NCBI GenBank assembly: GCA_905221605.1 | Contig: CAJNDS010002600.1 | Span: 283,264-347,263 of the forward strand | Direction: 5' to 3' | DNA length: 64,000 nucleotides | Source of the DNA: Symbiodinium natans | Lineage: Eukaryota > Sar > Dinophyceae > Suessiales > Symbiodiniaceae | Shown: positions 36,294 through 47,201 of the stretch, one piece after another | Position numbering within the stretch: the stretch's first letter is position 1 | Layout of the letters: each line of letters starts with the position of its first letter | The notes under the pieces: generated by a model | Database searches by the model: none | Told to the model about the DNA's origin: nothing | What the model saw: the letters and a program-made list of their open reading frames with translations, nothing else | Position numbers and translations under genes: made by a program

Positions 36294-39200
36294 CGTCTTG
36301 TGCTGTCAGCACAAGGTGGAGGGGCAATGCAGATAAATGCAGATAAAGACTTAAGCTTGCTGCGGTGCCTCAAGCAGCAAAGTTGTCGCAACCTCCCAGC
36401 TCGAAATGAAGTAAAGTGCTTGTACCCGAAAACGCGACTAGGCTGCAGAACATCCGCAAGCTCCACCCAAAACCATCATCATAGGGGGTTGAGTCTACGG
36501 GCCACCCCAATGCTAAGCCGTTCCCCTAAACCTTCAACCCCAAAATCCCCCCTCTTGCTCGAGGCCCGGCTTACGCACGGCCTACACTCCGGAGACGACC
36601 CGGCGGATTGCCTTGGGCCCTGGTGGTTTTGAGGGTTCAGGGGTTTGGGGGGGTGTGCCGGGGGGGATTTTTTTGTGCCACATCAGCCTTGTCTCTCCAT
36701 CGTCATGTACCACACTTCTGTGTCTGGCCCTAAACCCGAAACCCTAAAAACTAAACCCTAAAGCCTAAACCCTACACCCTAAACCCTAAACCCTAAACCC
36801 TCGCGCTGCGCATGACTCTCCGATTCAGGTTGTTTGCGTCGCCGCTCTGTTCCTTTCGCCCATGTGCTTCAGGAGAACCTTGGCCACCATGAATTTTGGG
36901 ATTTCATTAGGGCTTAGAGTTTGGGGCTTAGGGTTTCCGGTTTAGGGTTTAGGATTGTAGTTTTGGGCTCGGCCCGACAGACACCTGCTGAGGGCGGAGC
37001 CCTGTATCCGATGAAGCCAAACCCGAAATCCGAAGCCCCAACAACTCCGAACTCCCAGATGCGCTTCCCGGTTTGGGGTTGAGGGTTTAGGGTTTAGGGT
37101 TTAAGGTTAGGGTTTAGGGTTTAGGGTTTAGGCTACAGGAGCAGCCGTTGTTTCTGCCAACTTGTCGATATTGCGGGATCCATTGTACGCAGGCAGCGAA
37201 GGCTAAGGATGTAGATTCTGATGGCTTTAAAAGATGAGACCTTTAGGGGGCCACCCTCTAATAACAAAAGAACGCAACAAGCTGGACTGACCGTAAACAT
37301 CACGGAAGGATGCCGAAAGGCCGAAGCACCCAAATACAACCAACCCCCGGAAACAGAGCAAATCCAAGAAACATCCCAGTAGCACAAGGAAAGAAGAAAT
37401 GCAGCGAACACCAAAATGTGTGTGTACAAATGCAAAAGTTCGATGTGGGAGTGTACAAAAATAGGGGACCCCAAAAATGAAAACCCAAATAGTAGGATTC
37501 CTTATGAAAAGAGGGTACCCCTACTTTTAAAACCCCATGTACAGAGAGCTATAGGCCCCTCAACCTAAGGCAGCCTCTCCGCCCTGCGCTTCATGTGCTT
37601 CGCGAGCGTCGCCAGCGTCGGGGTGCCCGGTACAGTAGAGCCCCAGACCCTAAACCCCAAACCCTAAACCCCTAACCCTCAACCCTAAACCCTAAACCTT
37701 AAACCCTAAACCCTAAACCCTAAGAAACCGTTGCAGAGGCGGCTCCCTGAAGGACAGCGGGTGACGGGATCAGGGTCCCGGAAGGCTCCACTATCCCCTA
37801 AGTGGGTTTAGGGTTTACGTAGGGTTTAAGGGAAAAGCCCTCAAAATGAGAGTGGGGTCCTGCTATAATCTTCCCGAAAATCAAGGGACACTGGAGTCTC
37901 TGGCTAGGGCTCCTCAACCATTCCTAGCTCAGCTTTTGTGGGCCGGGCCCTGAACCCTAAAACGCCTAAACCCTAAACTAATTACTAAACCTACGCAAAC
38001 CTGAGGCTTTTCAAAACCTATGAGGTCGGGGGTGGCTTCGGGCAATATCGGGTGCTTGGGAAGGGTTCAGGTTAGTCTAGGGGTCGAAATCATCGCAAAT
38101 CGTATTCCCTCATGGTCCCTTTTTAATGCTACCCCAGGCTCTATTCTAATTCCGAAGGCCCCTAGATGACAACCCTAAACCCCAAACCCCAAACCCTGTT
38201 CTAGCTACTTAGGCCCCTAGAAACTATATACTGTCGATCACCCCCCCCCCCCCTTCCCCCCCAAGGTGATCGTGGTCGGTGCAGTGGTTGGCTACCGTGC
38301 CTTCGAGTCGCTGGGGCACGAGCACACCATCCAGGCGGGGAGCGAGACTCCACCTTCGGAGCCGTCGGGGTTTAGGGTTTTGGGGTTTTGGGGTTTAGGG
38401 TCTACACTAAACCTTAAACCCTAAACCCTAAACCCTGAACCCTAAACCCTAAACCCTAAACCCTAAACCCTAAACCCTAAACCCTAAACCCTAAACCCTA
38501 AACCCTAAACCCTAAACCCCAACTCCACTGATCAAGATCTTCGGGGTCGCAGAAATTTTTGGGCCTGGAGCAGGCTACCCCGACAAGCATCCCTCTGCTT
38601 CCGCGCCGCTTTGTTCTTGCACAAACTGGGCCCTAAACCCTAAACCCTAAACCCTAAACCCTAAACCCTAAACCCTAAACCCTAAACCCTAAACCCTAAA
38701 CCCTAAACCCTAAACCCTAAACCCTAAACCCTAAACCCTAAACTTATCTATTGTTGGCTTTGGGTGCTGGGAGGCCCTTGGGACGCAGGGGTTCTGTGTG
38801 TCGTGGCGTACACTGACAGGGGCTTTTCAGGCCCTTATACAGGTGCATGTCCCACATAGATGACATAGATTGCGCGACACCCGAAACCCTAAAGCCTAAA
38901 CCCTTAACCCTAAACCAGAAGCTTCTTTTTGACAGGTCCAGATGCCAAGTCACCTGAACCGTATGGTGCAGGTGCAAGGGGGCATGCATAGAGCGACAGA
39001 GGGGACGTCTTGAGCGGGTTTTGGGTTCAAGGATTAGGGCTTAGGGTTTAGGGTTTAGAGAGCTGGTAGCCTTAGAGATCTGACATCAAGGGCCGGTTCT
39101 GACGCCATTACTTGGGTAGTGTGTTTAAATGTGGGGTCCCTTTTTGGAGTCCGTCTTGTAACGGTGCCGCACTATGTTAGGGGACCCCAAAAGGGACCCC

Positions 39201-40109
39201 CATCTAGGGTTTAGGGTTTAGGTTTAGGGTTTAGGGTTTAGGGTTTAGGGTTTAGGGTTTAGGGTTTAGGAATCTAGAGAACTACCCACTTGTTGATGGG
39301 AATCCCAGGGCGCCCCAAAGAGTGGTGAGGCTGGGTGTCCCAAGACGACGAGTTGCAGATAGTTGCAGGCATCTTCGATTTCGGCCGCTCAACCCTAAAC
39401 CCTACATCCCCCCCCCCCCCCCCCCCCTAACCTTAAACCCTAATCCCTAAACCCTACATCCCCCCCCCCAACCCTAAACCCTAATCCCTAAACCCGAAAT
39501 CCCTCTAAACCCTAAACCTTATTCACGGGGAGAGGCGCTTCGCCCCCCCTCCGAAGGTCGGGGGGAGCACTTGCAGCCAGTTTCTCCTACCCCCTGCAAT
39601 CCCTAAACCCAATAAACTTGGAAGTTATGAACCCTGTTCTCCTAAACCCTGAAATCCCTAAACCCTATAAACCCTCTTCTCTTAAACCGCAGCTCCTAAA
39701 CCCCTAACCCTGAAATCCCTAAATAGTCCTAAACCCTGCAAACCCTATTCTCTTTAACGTGCAGGTGATGCCGAACTACAACCTGTGGCCGGAGGACTGG
39801 GCAACTTGGAGATCTTCTGCCTTTTCCGACCAATGGGGGCGGGGTCGAGGGTTTATGTAGGATTTAGGGCTCCCACCGTTCCATCGGCAACTTCTGCAGC
39901 AGCATCCCCTTCCCCCTTCCCCCCTCCCCCAAAAACGAGAGACCACTGACCCTAAACCCTAGACCCTGCTTCTGAAAATCCAAGGCAAAGGCGCTCTACG
40001 CTCTTCCCATCTTTGGGGTCTCCTTTTTGTGCCTTGGGCTCTGAGGGACTCCGCACTGGAGGGAGAGGATGGTGGTAAACCTTGTAAGTTCTGGACCCCA
40101 TAAACCCTC

Positions 40110-40141
<32 letters not shown>

Positions 40142-43100
40142 ACCCAAAAAAAAAAAAAAACAAAAACTAAGCCCTGGTCTCTTGCGAAATTGAAGCTCCT
40201 GCATCCGTAAACCCCAAACCCTGAAAAAAGGTCCACCCTTGGCGGGTCTCGGTCACAATGCGGCCTCTTAAACCCAAGACAGGTTTCAGGTTCAAGGTTC
40301 AAGTAAACGAAGTCGGTGTATAAGGTTTAGGCACTGAAAATTACGAGAGTTGGGGGCTTGCGGACGACTCAACATGGGAAACAGATTTTCCCATATTGCT
40401 AAATTGGGAGGAGTAGTATGCTTACTTTTTTTTTTAGCAGTCAAGTGGCCGAGGTGCCACTTCAATGCCCTGCCGACACACCAAGAGCTGGCCCGGCCCA
40501 CACGCCATCGCATGCGGCGGGTGATCCTCGTCACTCTCACGCTGACCTCGGCCCCTTGATTCGCAGCCTTGAGGGAGTGTAGGGGTTGTTCAGAAGCTCG
40601 AACATGAACTGACTTTTGGGGCGCTTTTTGGGGTCTTCAGTGTTCAGGGTGCTGGAGTGTGGATGCTGTGGTGACTCGGGCGTGAAGTTGTAAGCATTTT
40701 TGTAGACACCTGGTTTGAACCTACACCCTAAACCCTAAGCCCTAAGCCCTATTAACCCTAAATCCTAACAAAACACGAAATCCTGGTTTCCGAGTTGATA
40801 TACCTCTTCGTCAGCATCTGTGGCTACATCTTTGCTGGCTGCTACACCTGCGGCAACGTCCTCCTGAACTTCCCCTCGGAGGAAGGGAGTGGTCTGGGTT
40901 TAGGGTTTAGGGTTTAGGGTTTAGGGTTTAGGGTTTAGGGTTTAGGGTTTAGGGTTTAGGGTTTAGGGTTTAGGACTTAATGGTGACCTTCAACCCTCCA
41001 TGTACCCTTACCCCCTGAACCTTCAAAAAACTGTGCCCTACATACTAACGAAGTTCAACTGCTCGCTGAACCCAGAAGAGCTTCCCTCAGAATTCCTGGC
41101 AATGATAACAAGATTATCCCTGGCAACGATAACAAGATTATCCCAAGCCCGTTCCCTTGGCTGTGGTTCGCTAGATAGTAAGTAGGGACACCCTAAACCC
41201 TAAACCCCAAACCCTAAACCCTAAACCCTAAAGTCGTAATCCGGATGAAGCCCGAAACGCCTGAAATGGAGGACAACCTCATCAACGTGGCCAGAGTCGC
41301 CCTCGGTATGGTCCGCCCCAGAGCTCGTGCCTTTTAACACGGGCTTCATGGGTTCTAGGGTTTAGGGTTTCGGGTTGAGGGTTTAGGGTTTAGGGGGTTC
41401 TAGGATTGCGGCTCCTGATACTGGATGGGCCCTTGCATATTATGCAGCTTCCCTTACTGGATCTTACTGGGTTCCAGTGGGCCTGATGATAGAAGTATTC
41501 CAGAAGGGTTTCAAGGGCCGGCCTGGTAAAGACAGAGGTCTTGGGTGGTCAGTGCTCATTGGGCCCTAAACCCTTAAACCCTAATCCCTAGCGCAGGTTT
41601 CGGAATTTAGGGTTTAAGTTTTGATCGGGGTGTTAGCTTTTATCAGAGTCGGTACTCCATCATTTCGCTTGCAGGAAGAAGTTGGTTTACGGGACCACTG
41701 GCGATAGAATGTCCGCCTGGCCCAGTGTCAGTGCGATAGTTAGTTTATCACACTTTCTCTTGCTTCACGCACCTCGGCCCTTTTGCCGCTTCCTCTGATG
41801 CCATGCGCTATACACACCCCTTTTTTTCTTAGGCAGGTCCAGGGGGCAGCTCTGCGGAACTTTGCCTGGGGGCCCCCAAGCTGGGCCAGGTCTTGATGCT
41901 GAACTTCCCCCTCATCTGCCAGCCGTGCCGGAACGCGCTCTTCCGGCTCCTGAGCGGCTCCGGCTGCGTGAAGGCGGCCGAGCCGCCGCTCCCGGAGGGA
42001 AGCGATGGCCCCCGAGAGCTGCTTGGAGTGAGCCCAGGACTCCCTTTTTTTGTCTAAGTAAGAAAGGTTCCCTTACAAACCTCAAGAGATGAAAGAGGAT
42101 GTCCCATAATTACTTGCTGCTCCTAAATTAATTTGAGAACCTAGCACCTCGAACGCCCGTGAGATGGAGCCTGCACTGCATCCGTGCACAGTTCAACCCC
42201 GGAGCCCAGCATGAGTCGTTCTCTAAGTTAGGTTCCCTTAAGTTTTTGAGTCCCTACATAGTACAGCGCCTTAAATACAGGGACCCCTCAAAAGGACCCT
42301 TATCATGGAGAACCACCTGAACCCTATACATCCTACATCCACATGCAAAAAAGGAACAGCTCTGGCTCCTTCAGCATGGAGATCGTTTCGACCTCAACGA
42401 ACGACCTCACCAACGAAGTGGGGCAGGCGGAGCGGCTGCCGCGCGTCAGCGTGGGGGATCCGAGACTCTCGAGGCCAGCATGCTCCCCTTGTCCCCTTAA
42501 TATATCGGGGCTACTAGTATTCCCCTAAGGTCCCTTTAGAATTTGAATGCAGTAATAACCCCCCCCAAGACCTTATCATAGTAGCCCCCTTAGAGGAAGA
42601 TGTGTTCATGTCCCGCAAGAAGAACAGACGATGCTTTCTAAAGAAATGAAGGGTCTTTCTTGCTTCTGAAGAGAATTCTGTTATCTCTCAAGAAGAGTTG
42701 CGAGCTTTTTGTCTTTCTTAAGAAGCATCAAGGTAAGTTTGTTTGGCTCGAACAAGAAAAAGGCGAACAGCCTTCATATCTGAAGAGTAGAACGAGCGTT
42801 TTGGTTCCTTTGCAGGAAGAGTAAACTGCCGGTTGTTGTTCCTTCCTGCCGCCGCTGTTTGATAAGACTGTTGTTTCTTTGCATTTGCGACTTGGGCAAG
42901 CAAAAATGCTTGAGGAGCCTTGTGGCTGGCTGGCGATCACCCAGCAAACCCTAGAGTTCTTTGCAACATAGCCCTGACTCTGTAAACCTCTATAAACCCC
43001 ATAACCCAAACCCCCCAAAAGTACCCAAATGGTACTTGGGACAAAGGTTTCAGTGGCAGGTGCACCTGGAGCCTGAGCTTATGTGTTGGGGTTTAGGGTT

Positions 43101-45619
43101 TAGGGTTCAGGGTCATCGGGTTATATGATGATCAGAGCCAACGAATGCATACTCAGAAATAGTCAGTTCTGCTGAAGTGTTGCACATTTTTGTTCGCATA
43201 ACGTGTTGCGCATGCTTTACGTCTGTCATGCTTTGTGCACAGGTTTACGCACTTTCTCATGTATTCCGTGTGCTTCAAAATCGAAGCAGTTTTTCAGTTC
43301 AAACGTATTAATCTGCAACAATTCTGCAAACAGTGTGCAACCAAAGCAGCCCTGAAAGGCAACACAGCTGCAAAAACGATGCGCTAAATTGATGCAACAT
43401 ATCCACAATACATCTGCGGAAGAACACTTTTTTGGCTTTCTTAGCTGTGGCTTGCAAATATCCCTTTAATTACTGGATTGGCCCCAAGCCAAAACTCCGG
43501 GGTGTCCGTAGTTTGTATTGGATTTATGAGTCTCGGGAACCCCCCCAAACCCTAAACCCTAAGCCCTAAACCCTTTGGGGTTGCAGGCAGCGATCCTCCT
43601 CCCCTTCGAGGCAGTCCTCCGCACCATCGTCACCTCCTCAGGCGTGCGTGCACGTCTACCTCCGCCAGGAGAGCTGTGCCGAAATCGCCTTCGGCGAACT
43701 CTTATCACGTTGCTGTAGCAGCAGTGCTGAAATAGTATTGAGTGGGGCATCTCAGGTTTATGGCTTGTGTTAGTGAGGGGATGAGACGGGTATTTTTTTT
43801 TCGGCTCCTGTATTGCACGCCGCCAGCAGGACACTCGCGGAGGTCGCAGTGAGAATGGCGGTGCAAGGAGACCTTGCATGAGCTTGCCTAAGGCCTAAGG
43901 CACCCAAGTCCAAGTGTCCAAGTGCTTGGGCTTAGGGTGTGGGCCGGGTTCTTCGTAACTTATCAGGGCAGAACCCTGCCGTGTCGTGCGTTTATGCACA
44001 TCATCCTCGCACTCGACTCAACGACATGTCTCCCTTCGCCCGCAGCTTGTCGAGAAACTTGCCTGTTGCGGAGGAACGCAGCTGACGTGCAGCTCGCCTT
44101 GCAAGTCTCGAGATTTCACTCAACCCAAATTATGTATCTTCTTGCGCAGGGTTTTGGGTGCTGGGTTTGCTGGGGTTGTCCAGATGTATACCCCCATGCA
44201 AGCCATAGGCGCATGTCTATAACCACAGGGGCCTCTCAAAATGAGGGGCCCCCCCCCTGGCAGGGGGGGAGGGGGGTTCCCTCTTTTTTTTGAGTTTCCC
44301 GACCTTCAGGCACGTCTTCGACACCTTCCTTCCCAAAGAAGAGGCCATGCAGCAGGGCGCTATTGAGCCCACCAGCTGCCAAAGAATTGCACGCCGGCTT
44401 CAAACAGACCTGTGGTTCCCAAAGCCCTGTCAGAGTTTCGGGTTTGGGGTTTAGGGTTTAGTGTTTAGGGTTCAGGGTTTAGGGTTTGGGGTTAGGGTTT
44501 AGGGTTTAAGCCCTCGCAGAGTTTAGGGGTCGAGGCTTGGCATGGCCGGGTAGGGTGTAGCACGGGTCTGTGTTGTGTGTGTTGGTGTGTTTAGGTTCAA
44601 GGTTGCCTTGCTCTGCTTGTGAAATAGAAAGGATCCCCTGGAAAGTTTCTCCTCCCCCTAATTCTCCTAAACCCTATACCCTAAACCCTAAACCCTAAAC
44701 CCTAAACCCTAAAGCCTCCTCATGAGGGACGGGGGACGCTTTCGGTCTTTGGTGGGCTCCACTACCAGCAGGGCGTGCCTAGGCTCCCTGAAGGAAGTCC
44801 TTTGAGCACAGGCACTAAGCTTGTGCAGCATGCGGCTTATAAAAAAGGGGGAGAGTTGGGGGATTTTCGGGAGTTCGGCCTGGGGAGTGGCTGTGCTCCA
44901 AGCCACAAGTTCCCTGCACCTAAACATCTTGGAGAGCTGCTCAGCTGTTCACTTGCGCCATGTGCGGCACCCCAGGTGCTTACAACCCTTCTGCTGGGAA
45001 CATCTCTGCTTGTGAGCTGTGTCATGAAGAGCATCATGGTCGTTTGGTCCGTGATTGGCAGCACAGAGCCTTGGCCGTGGAGTCAGACCTTCACGCACAC
45101 CCAGTGCTACCCCCTGGTTCCTAGTAGAAAATGAGGGAAAATAGGGTACATACCCGACACAATCCCTTAAAGGGTATGTGTAGGGGGATGTAGGGTAGAT
45201 CATTCTAGTGTCATGCTCGTCCGCTGGCGGACGATCCGAGCTCCGAGGTAAGCTTCCTCATAGCCTTCATCCTGCCTGCGCTTTTCTGGTACAAGGCCGG
45301 GGGAGCGACATGCAGCGAACCCTCAGCCCTAAACCCCAAACCCTAAGCCCTACACCCTCAACCCTAAACCCCAAACCCCAAACCCTGAATGTGCCCTAAC
45401 TCTGCCCTATTCTTCCCCCCCCCAAGCCCTCACCACGGGCTCAATATTGCTCAAGGTTTCTGGAGCCGCTCTTCCCTTCTTGCTGGGTAGGTCGTGGGCC
45501 CCACCGCGCGCCCCTGGCGCCGCGCCGCGGCGGCGGGGCTCATCGCCCTCTGCTGCGTGCTGTCGGCCATCTGCTTCGTCCTCGCCTGTGCCGCGGCGTG
45601 TGTTTTAAAGGAAGCCTGA
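32662..45619 (+). CDS. AAAP/SLC38-like amino acid transporter, multi-exon, N-terminus not resolved
   Basis: Fragments in one order match this 11-TM transporter family: 32662-about 32705 (GGVLSLPFAMSQ, TM1); 33598-33666 (CGLVLGTMCLVLSAVASAR); 35079-35134 (RDSFELVGHAAFGEVSQK); 36829-36874 and 37570-37634 (LFLSPMCFRSSLSALRFMC across the junction); 38266-about 38369 (VIVVGAVVGYRAFES); 40454-40550 (CHFNALPTHQELARPTRHRM); 40795-40881 (YIFAGCYTCGNVLLNFPSE); 41272-41310 (DNLINVARVALGM); 41890-42027 (VLMLNFPLICQPCRNALF); about 42382-42456; 44976-45065 (IMVVWSVIGST); 45248-45316 (VSFLIAFILPALFWYKAGG); 45491-45619 (last TM, stop TGA). Phases fit with GT, GC and GA donors. The first exon, TM3-4 and TM6 pieces are missing from my model. 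It probably moves amino acids across a cellular membrane. Confidence 0.68.
33468..33572. repeat. Interstitial CCCTAAA block in a transporter intron
   Basis: About 14 units, with two CCTAAA six-mers, ending about 25 bp before the TM2 exon acceptor. Confidence 0.95.
33691..33773 (+). mobile_element. MITE/introner-like element, family B
   Basis: CCCCCTTGGG at the left, TTTATATAAAACCCAAGAGG inside and GTTAAGGTTCTAAGGGGAGT at the right, directly downstream of the TM2 exon. This is the shortest copy. Confidence 0.7.
34426..34523 (+). mobile_element. MITE/introner-like element, family B
   Basis: CCCCCTTGTG at the left, TATATAACACCCAAGAGG inside and TTAAGGTTCTAAGGGGAGTA at the right. More AT-rich than the other copies. 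Confidence 0.65.
36091..36151. repeat. Interstitial CCCTAAA block
   Basis: About eight units, one with an extra C, within the transporter gene interval. Confidence 0.9.
36260..36293. repeat. Run of 34 G
   Basis: An uninterrupted G tract after TTTCTTTTTT. It makes artefactual poly-Gly and poly-Pro frames. Its length may be assembly-dependent. Confidence 0.95.
38408..38518. repeat. Interstitial CCCTAAA block
   Basis: About 15 units with one CCCTGAA variant, inside a transporter intron. Confidence 0.95.
38632..38744. repeat. Interstitial CCCTAAA block
   Basis: About 16 perfect units, separated by only about 115 bp of unique sequence from the previous block. Confidence 0.95.
40112..40141. repeat. 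Run of 30 C followed by poly-A
   Basis: Thirty C, then ACCC and a run of A (about 40146-40160). It mirrors the G34 run at 36260-36293 and yields only artefactual Gly-rich frames. Confidence 0.95.
40893..40974. repeat. Interstitial TTTAGGG block
   Basis: About eleven TTTAGGG units starting a few bases downstream of the GA donor of the FAGCYTCGN exon. Confidence 0.95.
42457..44975. other. Long transporter intron without a recognised exon
   Basis: About 2.5 kb between the loop exon and the VVWSVIGS exon. It includes an A/T-rich segment at 42600-42920 with repeated AAGAA/TTCTT words, small TTTAGGG remnants at 43089-43112 and 44450-44510, and two palindrome-rich stretches. Minus-strand frames at 42718-43018 and 43559-43879 show no conserved motif. 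Confidence 0.5.
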
Positions 45620-45973
45620 AGACGGTAAAGGGATGCCACCACTTGCAGAGGGTAATTATGCAGCATCATGCGACGAGGTGTCGCCAAGTCGTGTGCATGT
45701 CTGGGCAAGAATGGCTCGAGAACAGCCCGCTATCTCGCAGCTAAGAAGTATTGTAGAGAAAGAGTACAGCATGTCGCAAGCTCGCATTCCTCCGGTCATC
45801 ATGCAGCGGCATGAAGACTTAGTCGCTGTCAGATGTCTGCAAGAGTGGATGCAGTCGAGTTTTCTTGGTTCACGTGTATCCCAAAACCCTAAACCCTAAA
45901 CCCTAAACCCTGAATCCAAAACCCTAAGCCCTAAACCCTCAATCCTAAACCCTAAACCCTGACCCCTAAACGG

Positions 45974-46063
45974 ATGCCACCGAGCCGAGGTGTGAACCTG
46001 AACGAGCCCCCGTGCCCCACCAAGGGCCTGCCGGCCGTCCGGGCCCTCAGCACCCTATTCTAG
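45974..46063 (+). other. Possible short exon, unassigned
   Basis: A 29-codon frame from ATG (MPPSRGVNLNEPP) ends at a TAG that belongs to a TTTAGGG unit. Its codon composition looks coding, but I recognise no family. It lies between the transporter stop and the next gene. Confidence 0.3.
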
Positions 46064-46099
46064 GGTTTAGGGCTTAGGGTTTGGGGTTTAGGGTTTCGG

Positions 46100-46245
46100 G
46101 TTTAGGGTTTAGATGGGTTTGGATGGGTTTAGATGGGTTTAGATGGGTTTAGATGGGTTTAGATGGGTTTAGATGGGTTTAGATGGGTTTAGATGGGTTT
46201 AGATGGGTTTAGATGGGTTTAGATGGGTTTAGATGGGTTTAGGGT
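46100..46245. repeat. Homogeneous 10-bp array, GGGTTTAGAT
   Basis: About 13 near-identical copies of GGGTTTAGAT, an extended form of TTTAGGG, flanked on both sides by ordinary TTTAGGG units. Confidence 0.95.
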
Positions 46246-47093
46246 TTTAGGGTTTAGTGTTTAGGGGCCCCCGGGAGCTTCGTGACGCGCTTCTTGAGCA
46301 GAGAGGTGTACCCGGGTTTTAGGGTTCTTTTTAGGGTTTTAAAAGTGTCTAGTTAGGGTTTATAGGGTTTATGGAGTTTTATGGGGTTTATGGGGTTTAC
46401 AGGGTTTACGGTGTTTATAGTTTTTTTTGGGGTTTCAGGGTCTTAAGGGTTTTTAGGGTTTTTTAGGGTTTTTAGGGCTTAGGGGTTCAGACCCTAACAA
46501 GAACCTACCACCTGAACAAATGAACAAAAACCTCAGCGCCGGAGATGCTGCTGATTCTCAGGTCAAGGTGATCCATCATGAGATGCAGCTGGAGACGGCC
46601 TGAGATGGGACGGAGGTCCGGCAATGGAATGCAGTAACATAGGGGTCGGAACAGTTACTAGTAGTATTCCCTTATGGTCCGTAGAAAATAGTATTCCCTT
46701 ATGGTCCCTACGCAATCATATTGCCCTTATGGTCCCTATGTCATAAGTATACTATCAACAACCCCCCCCCCCCCAAAAAAAAAAAAAGTAATAACAAAAA
46801 ATGAAAATTAAATGAAAAACCTACTCTAATTATGTAAGGCCTCTAGAGTACGCAGCTGCTTCTGCAAGCGCCTGCCTGGGAAGCTTTAGACCCAAAAATT
46901 TTGAGGATCTGAGTGTTAAAAAAAACATGTTTTGTGGGTATGAACCACCACCTGCTTAGAAGTACTTGGCCACAAACCCTAAACCCCAAAAACCCCAAAC
47001 CCTGAATTTGCCAAAAACCCTAAACCCCAAGAACCCTAAACCCCCAAAACCCTAAAACCTGGCACCCCAAAAAACCCTGAGCCTTTTAGGGAG

Positions 47094-47201
47094 GCTTCTG
47101 CGGCGGTGCCTCAGCCCCAGAACTTCGGCAGGGAAGCCTTTGAGATTTTAAACTCGTCCCTGTGGGAGTGGCCAGAGATCGCTGCCCACCATCCCAGCAA
47201 G
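47094..47201 (+). CDS. Probable internal exon, unassigned
   Basis: 108 nt, 36 codons, phase 0 at both ends, with AG|G acceptor and GT donor (GTAAAC). The peptide begins ASAAVPQPQNFGREAFEI and includes LWEWPEIAAHH. It may be an upstream exon of the EEP gene at 51412 or belong to a separate gene. I do not recognise the family. Confidence 0.5.

Noticed and set aside
42718-43018. Minus-strand frames in the long transporter intron
   Set aside because: No motif, A/T-rich composition with AAGAA repeats, and no splice context.
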